Assembly (NCBI RefSeq): GCF_900476375.1
Contig: NZ_UPPP01000133.1
Span: forward strand, 100,736-164,735
Reading direction: 5' to 3'
From: Allolucifera butyrica
GTDB taxonomy: Bacteria > Bacillota > Negativicutes > Sporomusales > UPPP01
DNA: 64,000 nucleotides
Shown: piece after piece, positions 17,332 to 26,674 of the stretch
Layout of the letters: the number at the start of each line of letters is the position of its first letter
Position numbering within the stretch: position 1 is the stretch's first letter
Program-made: the position numbers and the translations under genes
The notes under the pieces: generated by a model
Told to the model about the DNA's origin: nothing
What the model saw: only the letters and a program-made list of their open reading frames with translations
Database searches by the model: none

Positions 17332-18666
17332 TCAGCCGGAACGCTTCCGGGCGGAACGGATTCGCCCAGCCGGCTTTTCCCCTGACCGGGAATGTCCTGA
17401 TGATGCTCCCTTGCCTCCCGTCTTGGATTTATAAGGACGTCCGGATTTTGCTCCCCCCGGTTTATTAACCGGCCGCTCCGCACGCTCCGAACGGGAAGAG
17501 GCTGCCGGTTCAGGTACTTCCGTCACATCATCAAGGGAGGAAAGATCCGTTCCTTTTTTCAGTTTTTGTTTTTTGATGGAAGAACGGATCCCCTGCTCAA
17601 TCTTGCGCAAATATTTCATTTCCTGAGGAATAACGAAGGTTACGGCCGTTCCGGTCTCACCGGCCCGTCCGGTTCGTCCGATCCGGTGAATGTAGCTTTC
17701 CACATCATGCGGTATATCGTAGTTAAAAATATGGGTAACGCCTTCAATATCCAGGCCCCGGGCCGCAATGTCCGTAACCACTAAGATTTGTATCTTGGCA
17801 TCCCGGAACCGTTGCATGACCCGTTCCCGTTTATTCTGCGACAAATTTCCATGAACTTCATCTACTTCATAACCGCGCTGCGCCAGCGCCAGCGCAACCG
17901 CGCCGACCCGCTCTTTGGTATGGCAGAAAACCATGGCCAAATAAGGACGAAATTCATCGATTAGCGCAGAAAGTTTATCCAGTTTTTCCTCCTGCGTGGT
18001 TTCCACCACGATCTGCCTAATTTCATCCAGGGTTACATTTTGCGTCTGCAGGCGAATATCGGCGGGCTTTTTCATATAACGCGCCGCCAGCCGGCGGATT
18101 TGAGGCGGTATGGTAGCGGAAAACAGCATTGTCTGGCGATTATCCGGCGTTTGCCGGATAATTGTCTCCACCTCGTCCAGGAATCCCATATGCAGCATTT
18201 GATCCGCTTCGTCCAGTACCAGTCTTGACACCCCCGCAATAATCAGAGTTTTGCGCCGCAGGTGATCTAAAAGCCGGCCCGGCGTGCCAATTACCAACTG
18301 CGGCTTTTCCTTCAGCCGATTAATCTGCGGTTGTAAAGCATGACCGCCATATACCGCCAAGACGGTGATCCCCAGGATATCGGCCAGTTTTTTGGCTTCT
18401 TTGGCAATCTGTAGCGCCAGTTCCCGAGTAGGAGTCAGAATCAGCGCCTGAACATAGTGTTTCTTTACATCGATCGCTTCCACAACCGGCAGTAAAAAGG
18501 CAAACGTTTTTCCTGTACCGGTTTGCGCCTCAGCGACCAAATCCTTACCCGCCATCAGCACCGGAATCGCCCGCTCCTGAATGGGTGTCGGCTTCGTGAT
18601 TCCTGATTCCCGCAAATAGTTATTCAATTCCTGCCGGATACCCAGCGTCAAAAAATCATTAATCAT
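17332..18666 (-). CDS. DEAD-box RNA helicase (CshA-like)
   Basis: 444 residues with all superfamily 2 motifs in order: Q motif near 24-30, Walker A AQTGTGKT near 49-56, PTRELA, TPGR, DEAD, SAT, and HRIGRTGRAG near 320-329. A basic, Gly/Ser/Arg-rich tail follows from about residue 380, as in CshA/RhlE-type enzymes that bind RNA and join degradosome or cold-response complexes. Start ATG at 18666 behind an AGAGGGAG site. An intrinsic terminator of the preceding gene separates it from the deacetylase. Confidence 0.92.
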   Translation of the reverse strand: MINDFLTLGIRQELNNYLRESGITKPTPIQERAIPVLMAGKDLVAEAQTGTGKTFAFLLPVVEAIDVKKHYVQALILTPTRELALQIAKEAKKLADILGITVLAVYGGHALQPQINRLKEKPQLVIGTPGRLLDHLRRKTLIIAGVSRLVLDEADQMLHMGFLDEVETIIRQTPDNRQTMLFSATIPPQIRRLAARYMKKPADIRLQTQNVTLDEIRQIVVETTQEEKLDKLSALIDEFRPYLAMVFCHTKERVGAVALALAQRGYEVDEVHGNLSQNKRERVMQRFRDAKIQILVVTDIAARGLDIEGVTHIFNYDIPHDVESYIHRIGRTGRAGETGTAVTFVIPQEMKYLRKIEQGIRSSIKKQKLKKGTDLSSLDDVTEVPEPAASSRSERAERPVNKPGGAKSGRPYKSKTGGKGASSGHSRSGEKPAGRIRSARKRSG

Positions 18667-18740
18667 GCATGCTCCCTCTTCTTTCTATTCATTGCTGTCC
18701 TAGTATCAGTTTGTACCGGGGGTTGCGGCGCTATGCCTTT

Positions 18741-18770
18741 AAAAAACTCCCCCGCTATTAGCAGAGGAGT
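18741..18770 (-). terminator. Terminator after the polysaccharide deacetylase gene
   Basis: On the minus strand ACTCC...GCTAATAGC...GGGAGT forms a hairpin followed directly by six T residues, 28 bases past the deacetylase stop. Confidence 0.7.
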
Positions 18771-18797
18771 ATAAACTTCCTTCAACCGGCTCCACCG

Positions 18798-19604
18798 TCA
18801 AATTTGGCTCAGCCACTGTTTAACCCATTTGGCCTTTTCAATCAGCGATGTATAGTTTAACCGCAGATAAAAGTCATAAAAAGACCATCTTGATTTGAAT
18901 ATCGGGACCCGTTCCAACGCATAAACCTTGCTAGCCTGAGTAACCCTGCCAAAATCCACGCTAAACGCCGCCTTGTACCCCGCCTGCCGGACTAATTGGC
19001 ATACTTGGGCATCATAGGCTCCGGTCGGATAAGCTAAATAGTTGACCGGCACCCCTAATCGCCATTCAATGCCTTCCTTGGATTTTTGCAATTGAAACAA
19101 TACCTCTGCCGGCGGAACACCCACCAGGGGAATATGATTCAATGTATGGGAACCGAATACAATTCCCGCCCGCTGCATTTCCCTGACCTGCTGCCAGTTC
19201 AAATACCAGTCATCATTACCAACGAAATCGGTAATTAAGAAGATTGTTGCGGTGAAACCGTACTTTTTCAGGACCGGGAAAGCATTGGTATAATTGTCGC
19301 GGTAGCCGTCATCAAAGGTTATCAGCACGGATTTAGCGGGCAACTGCCGGCCCTGCCCGATATAGGCAAGCAGTTCATCGGGGGTAATGGCCTTATAACC
19401 GTTCCGGTGCAAATAGGCCATTTGCTCATCAAATTCTTTTACGCTCAGAGCTAATGGATTGTCCTCGTCATTTTTTACTACTTCGTGATAATTTAATACC
19501 GGAATTCCCTCAGGTCGAATCCCAATTAACAAGAATAGGCTGATCGCTGCAATGATTACGACGGCTGCCAGCAGTATAAGGATAAAATGTTGCTTCGTTT
19601 TCAT
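18798..19604 (-). CDS. Membrane-anchored polysaccharide deacetylase (NodB domain)
   Basis: 268 residues: an N-terminal signal anchor (about 7-28) then a NodB homology domain. Metal and catalytic residues are visible in TFDDGYRDN (Asp98/Asp99) and GSHTLNH (His153, His157). Such enzymes remove acetyl groups from cell-wall or exopolysaccharide amino sugars on the outer face of the membrane. The ATG at 19604 is preferred over an upstream frame start at 19661 because it begins at the signal anchor and follows GAAGG. A perfect inverted repeat lies 29 bases upstream. Confidence 0.85.
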   Translation of the reverse strand: MKTKQHFILILLAAVVIIAAISLFLLIGIRPEGIPVLNYHEVVKNDEDNPLALSVKEFDEQMAYLHRNGYKAITPDELLAYIGQGRQLPAKSVLITFDDGYRDNYTNAFPVLKKYGFTATIFLITDFVGNDDWYLNWQQVREMQRAGIVFGSHTLNHIPLVGVPPAEVLFQLQKSKEGIEWRLGVPVNYLAYPTGAYDAQVCQLVRQAGYKAAFSVDFGRVTQASKVYALERVPIFKSRWSFYDFYLRLNYTSLIEKAKWVKQWLSQI

Positions 19605-19632
19605 GATATCGCCTTCATTCCAGGAATTGAAA

Positions 19633-19678
19633 TTGGCTAAAATATAAAATTGCCTGACCAACTTTATATTTTAGCCAA
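19633..19678. repeat. Perfect 16-bp inverted repeat (hairpin)
   Basis: TTGGCTAAAATATAAA (19633-19648) and its exact reverse complement (19663-19678) enclose a 14-base loop. It lies between the DUF3783 gene and the deacetylase, just before the deacetylase ribosome site. It could end the DUF3783 transcript or act as an operator or leader hairpin; no long T-run follows on the minus strand. Confidence 0.7.
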
Positions 19679-19865
19679 AAACCCACATTTCACACCCCTG
19701 AACTTATACGACAATATTTCTCCCATTTATAACCACAAAGTAAATAATGAAATCTTGTCGAATGATAGAGGAATGCGAAAAATGGGATAATAAGAAATTT
19801 CCTATTTAGATTATATAAAAAAAACGATAAAGTCAAGAAATTTATGGAAGAGGATTTTTCTAGGT

Positions 19866-20246
19866 TTAATTTAGCAATGAATGCTCTTTTTGGATCGTGC
19901 TGCATAAGCGGGAAAACGTCCAAAATACATTATACGGTGTTACCACAGCCTTACAGCGGATTTTTTCAATACCATTCTCCTCGAATTTCAGCAGCATTTC
20001 ATCCATCCGCTTCTTGCTGATACCCTGCATCAGCAGCACTTCCTGGTCAAACGGCTCAACCGGCTCCGGGCTTACGGTCGCGGCAAAGCCTGGCAAACCT
20101 GCCAGATACCCTACTTTTTGCGAGATCATTTCCCCGGAAATATTTTTGCATTTTATCTTCATACGCTGTAGAACCGCTTTGATTTTTTCTTCTTTCTCAA
20201 CCTCGGTAAAATGATATAAAAGCACCAATTCTTCCGGTTTTTTCAT
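19866..20246 (-). CDS. DUF3783 domain protein
   Basis: 126 residues matching the small DUF3783 family of Firmicutes: N-terminal LVLLYHF strand, the core GYLAGLPGF, PVEPFDQEVLLMQG, and the conserved KAVVTPYN. No catalytic residues, signal or membrane segment are evident. Function is unknown. It is a single-gene unit between the LCP gene and the deacetylase. Confidence 0.75.
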   Translation of the reverse strand: MKKPEELVLLYHFTEVEKEEKIKAVLQRMKIKCKNISGEMISQKVGYLAGLPGFAATVSPEPVEPFDQEVLLMQGISKKRMDEMLLKFEENGIEKIRCKAVVTPYNVFWTFSRLCSTIQKEHSLLN

Positions 20247-20616
20247 ATTCCTGCACCTCTTAGCAATTTAATTCACGTTATGCCGCTCCGAACGGTATGT
20301 ATTGAGTGCCGATTAATTTTGCCTGCTATGATAGACTGAATCTAATAGTATACCTTTATCCATATGTTGCCGATTTTCCTGTTTAAGTAAATCAACCTTT
20401 TAAGCTATTTGCCCGCAGCTCTATATTCAAAAAGCCCAGGAAATTTTAAATATCTCCTGGGCTTTTATCCCTCCGTGTACACAGTAACCGTGTGGTTTCT
20501 CCCGGACCTGCCAGTTACAACTGCGGAATCCTAGAAAACTTAAATATACGACAAAATTTGGCGGAAATAAAAAGCTCCGCTCGCGATGACAGCTTGTTTT
20601 TCCTGTCATTTTTGTC
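20247..20616. other. Gene-free stretch between DUF3783 and LCP genes
   Basis: Apart from the terminator at 20431-20466 this AT-rich region holds only the upstream region of the DUF3783 gene and the 3' trailer of the LCP gene. No RNA gene or open frame with a ribosome site was recognised. Confidence 0.5.
20431..20466 (-). terminator. Terminator downstream of the LCP gene
   Basis: AAAGCCCAGGA (from 20431) pairs with TCCTGGGCTTTT (to 20466); on the minus strand five T residues follow. It lies about 150 bases past the LCP stop. Confidence 0.75.
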
Positions 20617-21894
20617 TTATCCCTGATTGCCACTTGTATCAACGGCAGTATTTTTTTGAACTACCCCGTCGTTCCCTGATCCTGTCAAAGCAGGCAGTGG
20701 CGGAAGTCTCGGTTCATTACCATTCTTGCTGCCATCCGGGCTCGGCTTAGTAGTTAGGGGCGCTGTCTTATTCGTTGCGACCGGAGTTTTCTTAGTATTT
20801 GCCGGCTCAGTGGCAGTCGTTTTGGTAGTTGCCGGTACGGAATGTTTATCCGGATGTTCCGGTTTTGATTCCGCAACAGTTGGCGCCTCTGTCAACTTTG
20901 CCTGGAAAAGGGAAGTTTCATACTCCCTCGCCAGGCTTTGCGCCGCCGCTAAATATTGAGCATCCATAACGGTTCCCTGGATCTGTGCCACCTGCTTGCG
21001 CATCGCCACGATGTCGGGTATCCAGTAACTAATGTTATCAATATATACCGGTTTACCCTGCACCATCTCCGTTTTCAGCCCCTGTTTATAGGCATCGTTG
21101 AGTATTTTGGCCAAACTTAGCATTTCGCCTACGGGCATATCCGTTTTAAAAGCCCTATTAACCTCCCGGATCGCCCCCGGTACCTTGGTAATTACAGAGG
21201 GAGTCACTACATCCGCCAATAATGCCTTGATAAACTTTTGCTGCCGTTCAATCCGGCCTATATCGCCCATTTCATCATGGCGGAACCGGACATATTCAAG
21301 GGCCGTATTTCCATCCATATGCTGCAACCCCGGGTGAATGTCGATAAGACCGTTGTTATCAACTTCTCCTTCATCATAAGGATCGTAGTAATACATGCGC
21401 TTATCCACATTGATGTCAACCCCGCCCAATGCGTCAATTACTTTCTTAAAGCCATCCATATTGACTTCGAAGTAGTAATGGATAGGAATGCCAAGCAAGT
21501 TAGCCACGGTTTGCTCCGCCAAGGCTGGTCCGCCATACGCATAGGCATGGCCAATCTTATTCCAGCCATTTCCCGGTATCTTTACCCGGCTGTCCCGCGG
21601 CACCCACAATAACGATACCTTCCGGGTATCAGGATCAACCGTCACCACACAGGTAACATTCGAGCGTCCAATATCATCCCGGCGTTTATCAATCCCTAAA
21701 ACCAAAATATTAATTTTTTCGTGGGGCGAAGAAAGGCTCATGACCTTTTCATTTTTGTTATCGAAACCAAGGCCATAAAATGCGGCGGCGGCAGCTACCA
21801 ATATCATAGCTGCTAAAAAACCTGTTATCATGAATACCCGCTTCCGGCGAGTATTTCTTTGCCCCTTTACCCGTTCCTGGATTTGAGACGTCAT
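20617..21894 (-). CDS. LytR-CpsA-Psr (LCP) family cell-wall glycopolymer ligase
   Basis: 425 residues: a short basic cytoplasmic tail, one membrane segment (about 22-44), then an LCP domain beginning near NILVLGIDKRRDDIGRSN. The LCP core contains the pyrophosphate-binding arginines in WVPRDSR and the FRHDEMGDIGRIERQQ segment. A Pro/Thr/Lys-rich tail of about 85 residues follows. LCP enzymes transfer lipid-linked anionic polymers onto peptidoglycan or proteins outside the membrane. The ATG at 21894 follows GGGAAAGGAT; the frame continues to 21930 without family similarity. Confidence 0.88.
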   Translation of the reverse strand: MTSQIQERVKGQRNTRRKRVFMITGFLAAMILVAAAAAFYGLGFDNKNEKVMSLSSPHEKINILVLGIDKRRDDIGRSNVTCVVTVDPDTRKVSLLWVPRDSRVKIPGNGWNKIGHAYAYGGPALAEQTVANLLGIPIHYYFEVNMDGFKKVIDALGGVDINVDKRMYYYDPYDEGEVDNNGLIDIHPGLQHMDGNTALEYVRFRHDEMGDIGRIERQQKFIKALLADVVTPSVITKVPGAIREVNRAFKTDMPVGEMLSLAKILNDAYKQGLKTEMVQGKPVYIDNISYWIPDIVAMRKQVAQIQGTVMDAQYLAAAQSLAREYETSLFQAKLTEAPTVAESKPEHPDKHSVPATTKTTATEPANTKKTPVATNKTAPLTTKPSPDGSKNGNEPRLPPLPALTGSGNDGVVQKNTAVDTSGNQG

Positions 21895-22040
21895 ATCCTT
21901 TCCCTCTTTTCCAAAAAGAAAGGCCTCCATAGGGAGACCCCTTCACATGGTATTATATTATATCATGACGGCAACATAATAATCAAGATTTCAAGTCAAC
22001 ATCAGAGACATCCAAATCCAAAAACCACATTATCCCCAAA

Positions 22041-22691
22041 CTATGGCGAAACTTTTTTGGCAAGACAATCTTGTATTTGTTGCCAAACAATGTCTGTTGC
22101 CATCGCATCATCTAAATAACCGATTGGAAATAGATAATCAGGAATGACGTCCGTGGGAAGAATAAAGTAAAGCAACAAACTGCCGATTATATACTTTTGT
22201 TCAGGATCCGTCGCTTCATCCTGATAAAGCCTGTACAGGGTCTGCAGCTTGTTGATAAATGGCCCGACCCCGCTTACTTGCTCAAGCTTTTTCACAAAGT
22301 TTTGCAGGATAATCTCCTGGCCTTCCGCCGTTTGCGCGTAAAGGCGATATTTAGCCAGTTCGGCTAAAATGTGTACCGGCTCCAAGCCTTCTACCAGCGG
22401 TAATGTACAAGCGTCAAAATTCAATCCCCTTTGTTTAAATTCCGTTTTGGCTGTTTCTTCTTCCTCTTTTATATAACCGGCTGCCTGCCATAGTTCAATG
22501 ACAGGTATTTGTAAAACCTGGGCGATCTTTACCAGATGCTCCGGCCGTGGTTTTTGTTTTCCATTTGCCAGACGTGAAATCGTAGCTGGATCATATTGAC
22601 ATTCATGAGCTAGTTTACGAATCGACATGCCTATCCTCTCAAGTTTATTATGTAAATATGTACCAAAAGAAATCGTTGCCTTTTCCTGCAT
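22041..22691 (-). CDS. XRE helix-turn-helix fused to DUF1232 (YkvA) domain
   Basis: 216 residues. Residues ~10-68 are an XRE helix-turn-helix (SIRKLAHECQYDPATISRLANGKQ); residues ~165-205 form a DUF1232/YkvA-type hydrophobic segment with the family signature ILPTDVIPDYLFPIGYLDD. DUF1232 proteins are small membrane-associated proteins of unknown function, and fusion to a DNA-binding domain suggests a membrane-tethered or stress-sensing regulator. It stands alone with no recognised operon partner. Confidence in the domains is high, in the role low. Confidence 0.8.
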   Translation of the reverse strand: MQEKATISFGTYLHNKLERIGMSIRKLAHECQYDPATISRLANGKQKPRPEHLVKIAQVLQIPVIELWQAAGYIKEEEETAKTEFKQRGLNFDACTLPLVEGLEPVHILAELAKYRLYAQTAEGQEIILQNFVKKLEQVSGVGPFINKLQTLYRLYQDEATDPEQKYIIGSLLLYFILPTDVIPDYLFPIGYLDDAMATDIVWQQIQDCLAKKVSP

Positions 22692-22983
22692 GACATCACC
22701 ACCAGCTCACTAATTTGCTTCATCAAAAACTGCAGAGTACGATTAAATGCTTCAAGACAACCAGAGTCAGAAAAGTTAAAAACTCACTCCAGTTGCCTTG
22801 GTTAGCAGCAAAAAATAACGGCGGCAGTTTAGAAGGATTACATTTTAGTATTATAGTATTAATGAAATATCCTATATATGACAAAATCTCAAAGTTTTTT
22901 CAATTACCCGCGATTTCAACCTAAATATATTATAACGCCTTGCAGCAAATGGCGGGCCGCCATAGACCAGCCACTTGCTGCTA

Positions 22984-24270
22984 TTAATTTTGTTCGGCCG
23001 CTTCGATATAGACTTGCTCCTTCTGGTTGTCATACTCGAAGATTTCTGCATACCGTCCCCAGTTTAACAATGTTTCCATTTGCTGTGCAGCCGCTTCCAT
23101 ACCCACCGAGCGTCGGATAATGTCCTCAAAAAATTCAATATTCATCCGCTTATTCGATTTGGATTCAATGATATTGAGCATTTGACCCGCAAAAGGGACA
23201 TTGGCAAGAAGTTGTTCTTTGAATAATTCTTTCCGTTCCGTTACGGACGCACGGGCAAAATCAACGCCGGCGGGAACCAATTCAATGTCCCCCTCGACCA
23301 CTTTGGCAAATTGAAGCAAAGTTGCCGCCTCGACAACGGGGAAAAAGTCCTCGATATCCATGACAAATCGATCAGCCAGCTTGTAAAGGTCTGTTTTTTC
23401 ATTGAGGTCTTCTAATAATTCCAGAAAACCGGTTAAAGCCCCTGCCGTTACAGAGGGCAAAGCAACGACCTTTCTATTTTGCCCTCCAGCGTCCTCGGCC
23501 CTTCTCATTTCCCTACGCGTCATCAAAGAATAAATTCGGTCAACCATATTGGTAAACTCAAAGGCTTTTTTATCACGCCACCGCGGCATATCAATCGTTA
23601 TATCCTGCACAATCTTAGCGGGACCAGTGGAAAGAATCACTGCCCTGTCAGCCATATACACTGCTTCTTCAATGCCGTGGGTTACAAGAATGATCGCCTT
23701 GGTAGGAATCTTCCTCTCCAGCCACAATTCCAAAAGATCGCGTCGCAAGTTCTCGGCCGTCAACACATCGAGCGCGGAAAACGGCTCATCCATCAGCAGC
23801 ACATCCGGATCACTGACCAAAGCGCGCCCGATTCCGACCCGCTGGCGCATACCGCCGGACAGCTCTTTGGGATACGCGTTCTCAAAACCGTCAAGGCCGA
23901 TGATGTCGATGATGCGTAACGCTTTCTCCCGTTTATCCGCCTCGGAAATATGTTTCGCTTCAAGCCCCAGCATGACATTTTCCAGGACGTTCAACCAGGG
24001 AAACAACGCAAAGGATTGAAAAACCATTGCCACCCCCGGATTTACCCCGGTAATTGCCTGGCCCAGATAACTGATTGTCCCTGTTGATGCCGGAATCAAT
24101 CCGGCAATAATGCGTAGCAAGGTAGACTTGCCGGAACCTGAAGGGCCGAGAATCGCCAGAAATTCACCCTCGCGCACGGAAAGGTTGATGTCTTCCAGGA
24201 CAGTCGCATCGGCTGCGCCTTTAATACCGAAAGTTTTATATACATTCGTAACTTCAATGAGCTTTTTCAT
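22984..24270 (-). CDS. ABC transporter ATPase with C-terminal AAA-associated domain, M-box regulated
   Basis: 428 residues. The first ~255 form a NitT/TauT-type ATPase: Walker A GPSGSGKST near 41-49, signature LSGGMRQRVG near 140, Walker B DVLLMDEPFSALD. The last ~150 residues match the AAA-associated C-terminal domain (PF09821 type). It follows the permease gene by 15 bases, and both lie behind an Mg2+-sensing M-box. No periplasmic binding-protein gene is near. Databases usually name this pair nitrate/sulfonate transporter by similarity, but the riboswitch argues for Mg2+ or another divalent ion. Confidence 0.85.
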   Translation of the reverse strand: MKKLIEVTNVYKTFGIKGAADATVLEDINLSVREGEFLAILGPSGSGKSTLLRIIAGLIPASTGTISYLGQAITGVNPGVAMVFQSFALFPWLNVLENVMLGLEAKHISEADKREKALRIIDIIGLDGFENAYPKELSGGMRQRVGIGRALVSDPDVLLMDEPFSALDVLTAENLRRDLLELWLERKIPTKAIILVTHGIEEAVYMADRAVILSTGPAKIVQDITIDMPRWRDKKAFEFTNMVDRIYSLMTRREMRRAEDAGGQNRKVVALPSVTAGALTGFLELLEDLNEKTDLYKLADRFVMDIEDFFPVVEAATLLQFAKVVEGDIELVPAGVDFARASVTERKELFKEQLLANVPFAGQMLNIIESKSNKRMNIEFFEDIIRRSVGMEAAAQQMETLLNWGRYAEIFEYDNQKEQVYIEAAEQN

Positions 24271-24285
24271 TATTCCACTTTCCTC

Positions 24286-26028
24286 TCAATCCAAATGATA
24301 TTTGACTTCCGCCAATTGATAAAGCCGCCGCCAAACCAGCCTGTTTATCACTACGACAAACACGCACATCACGGTAATGCCCCAGATAATTCCGGCCCAG
24401 TCGCCCTGTGCCGTAACCTGGCTGATATACGCTCCCAGACCGGTAGCCGTAAGCTGTGTTTCATGCCAGCTTACAATTTCGGAAACAATACTGGCGTTCC
24501 AGGCGCCACCCGAAGCAGTAATCGCCCCTGTGATCAGATACGGAAAAATGCTGGGAAATATAAGGAATTTCCATTTCTGCCAGCCCGTCAATTTATAAAT
24601 AGCGGCCGCTTCTAAAAGATCGTTGGGGATAGCCATCGCTCCGGCAATCACGTTAAACAGAATATACCACTGAGTCCCAAGCATCATCAAAGATATGGAA
24701 CCCCATTCAAAGTTAACCTGATATTTCAGAAATAGTATGGTGATAAAGGGAAACAGCATATTGGCGGGAAAAGAAGCGGCAATCTGTACAATCGGCTGCA
24801 GGATTTTGGACAGTCTTGGGCTTAATCCGATGCGTACTCCAACGGGAATGGTCCATAGCGCGCCAAGGCAAATGCAAATTAATACCCGCCCCAGGGTGTA
24901 AAACCCCAGTTGGAATACATTGAGTAATTGCGCTTTTTGCATTCCTGCGATTAAGTTAAATGCTTCCTGCGCCGGTCCGCTAATCCAACTGAGAAATAAT
25001 ATCCAACAGCCGATTTTAAATAGCACCGTTAACAGCGATACATTAGAAACTTTTTTTACGCCGATCACTGCAGTTTCCGATAATCCGGCAAACCGGTCGA
25101 ACAAAGAACCAAACGAGCGGGCGAGCGGATTTAAAAGGTACGCTCTAAAAAAATTTATAACTATAGACCGCTGCAGGATATTATAAACGAAGGAAGATGG
25201 CAAATCAGCCGCTTCGGATAACTCCATTTTGAATTTTTGGCTCCATACAACCAGCGGACGCCAGAAGAATTGGTCAACCAGGATAATCATCAATACCATT
25301 GTCAAAATCGAGTAAAAGATGGCCCGCATATCTCCGGCCTCTACGGCAAGCGCCAGATAAGATCCTACACCCGGCAGGCGGATGTTTTGGCCTAAAACAC
25401 TGATCGCTTCACTGGCGGCGAGAAAAAACCATCCTCCCCCGAAAGACATCATGCTGTTCCAGACAAGGCCAATAACCGAAAAAGGCAATTCTAAGTGAAT
25501 AAACTTTTGCCACCAGTTGAGGCGTAAGACGGCAGCCGCTTCCTCCAAATCTTTGGGAACAATTATAAGGGAGTGATAAAAACTAAAAGTCATATTCCAG
25601 GCTTGACCGGTAAATATGGCAAAAATCGAGGCCAGTTCTACTCCCATAAGACTACCGGGTAAAAGAGCCATGAAAGCGGTAATGGTAGCGGAAAGAAAGC
25701 CGAGAACAGGTACCGACTGGAGGATGTCAAGCAGGGGAACTAAGACTTTTTCCGCAGCTTTGCTTTTAGCGGCAATATAACCATAGACCAGTGTAAAAAG
25801 CAAGGATGCGCCAAAGGCGATGAACATTCGCAGTAAAGACCGCCCGGCATAATATGGAAGCAATGCCGGATCAAGCGAAATATCAATTTGGTCTTTAGGC
25901 GAAAAGGGGACGCTCATGCTGGCTCCTAAGTGCAGCACGGCGTAAAGCAAAACAAAAATGAATGCCATTAGAAGTATATCGATTATACCAAAGCGGTGTT
26001 TTGAAATATTGGTTGCAAAGACGGACAT
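24286..26028 (-). CDS. Duplicated ABC permease (two BPD domains in one chain), M-box regulated
   Basis: 580 residues made of two NitT/TauT-like permease domains with about 12 membrane segments. Each half carries an EAA coupling motif: LEEAAAVLRLNWWQK near 180 and LLEAAAIYKLTGWQK near 480. A single chain can thus supply both transmembrane halves. It is the first gene after the M-box leader; start ATG at 26028 behind GGAGGGG. With no binding protein encoded nearby, substrate recognition must reside in the permease or in a protein encoded elsewhere. Substrate: Mg2+ inferred from regulation only. Confidence 0.85.
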   Translation of the reverse strand: MSVFATNISKHRFGIIDILLMAFIFVLLYAVLHLGASMSVPFSPKDQIDISLDPALLPYYAGRSLLRMFIAFGASLLFTLVYGYIAAKSKAAEKVLVPLLDILQSVPVLGFLSATITAFMALLPGSLMGVELASIFAIFTGQAWNMTFSFYHSLIIVPKDLEEAAAVLRLNWWQKFIHLELPFSVIGLVWNSMMSFGGGWFFLAASEAISVLGQNIRLPGVGSYLALAVEAGDMRAIFYSILTMVLMIILVDQFFWRPLVVWSQKFKMELSEAADLPSSFVYNILQRSIVINFFRAYLLNPLARSFGSLFDRFAGLSETAVIGVKKVSNVSLLTVLFKIGCWILFLSWISGPAQEAFNLIAGMQKAQLLNVFQLGFYTLGRVLICICLGALWTIPVGVRIGLSPRLSKILQPIVQIAASFPANMLFPFITILFLKYQVNFEWGSISLMMLGTQWYILFNVIAGAMAIPNDLLEAAAIYKLTGWQKWKFLIFPSIFPYLITGAITASGGAWNASIVSEIVSWHETQLTATGLGAYISQVTAQGDWAGIIWGITVMCVFVVVINRLVWRRLYQLAEVKYHLD

Positions 26029-26146
26029 GGAATTCCCCTCCTTCTGGTAAGAATGAAGTTAAAATAAAAGATGTTTTTTGTAAAACTATACTGTTAATAC
26101 ACGGGCCATTACCATCACAATCCATTCTTACCACCCCCTTCTAATT

Positions 26147-26173
26147 AAAAAAGACCCTCCACTGGAAGGTCTT
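26147..26173 (-). terminator. M-box expression-platform terminator
   Basis: On the minus strand AAGACCTTCC-AGT-GGAGGGTCTT followed by T6 forms an intrinsic terminator. Its left arm can alternatively pair with ACTGGAAAGGT at 26198-26208, directly next to the M-box P1 strand, which makes an antiterminator. High Mg2+ should therefore favour termination. Confidence 0.85.
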
Positions 26174-26204
26174 AAAGACAAATAGAAATAGACTATAACC
26201 TTTC

Positions 26205-26366
26205 CAGTCGTTCAAGTTTTAGCACTGCACAACGTAGAGTATAAACTCATTACTCAGCCACCTTAAGTAAGACCTTATTTCGATCATACCTGCTCTACCC
26301 ATTGGCGTCTCTCGACGTTTCCGGGCAGTGGCCTATGTTTATGCAGGAACCTCACCTAACGGAATA
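26205..26366 (-). promoter_or_regulatory. M-box (ykoK) magnesium riboswitch
   Basis: On the minus strand the leader holds the M-box landmarks in order: CGTTAGGTGAGG, TCCTGCATAAACATAGG, CTGCCCGGAAACGTCGAGAG, ACGCCAATGGGT, and a closing GCAGTGCTAAAAC. It begins about 20 bases after the promoter -10 box and ends just before an antiterminator/terminator pair. M-boxes sense Mg2+ and normally shut down Mg2+ transporter genes (mgtE, corA, mgtA, Nramp-related) when Mg2+ is high. Here the first gene is an ABC permease. Confidence 0.93.
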
Positions 26367-26385
26367 TTAATTTTTGCGCATCCTT

Positions 26386-26414
26386 ATATTAGCACTGTGT
26401 TGTCGGAAAATCAA
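26386..26414 (-). promoter_or_regulatory. SigA promoter of the M-box transcript
   Basis: On the minus strand TTGATT (26414-26409) and TAATAT (26391-26386) are 17 bases apart, about 20 bases before the M-box begins. Confidence 0.7.
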
Positions 26415-26483
26415 CCCTATTCGGTCAAGAATATATGTTTTTTCACTTGATTTTTACATGAATTTAACATATGCCTTATTTAC

Positions 26484-26674
26484 GCTATAATTGTCATTAT
26501 AGCTCGTTCTCTCTCTATTTTTTTTGCAATGGTTCAAGTTTTTAAAAGTTATCCCGAATCAACCCGTAATAGCCAGCCTGCCATTCTATTCTGGAATATT
26601 TGTATGATTGGGATTGGATTACTAGTACGATTTGAAAAAGCGGCCGATAATGCTTTTTAGCTTATACAGGAAAT
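26484..26674. other. Gene-free stretch upstream of the M-box promoter
   Basis: It begins with a perfect palindromic hairpin GCTATAAT-TGTC-ATTATAGC (26484-26503) about 70 bases upstream of the M-box promoter, possibly an operator or the end of the hypothetical gene transcript. Nothing else was recognised. Confidence 0.35.

Noticed and set aside
19690..19923. 77-codon frame on the minus strand
   Set aside because: Phe/Tyr-rich translation of an AT-rich intergenic region, no ribosome site, overlapping the DUF3783 gene end.
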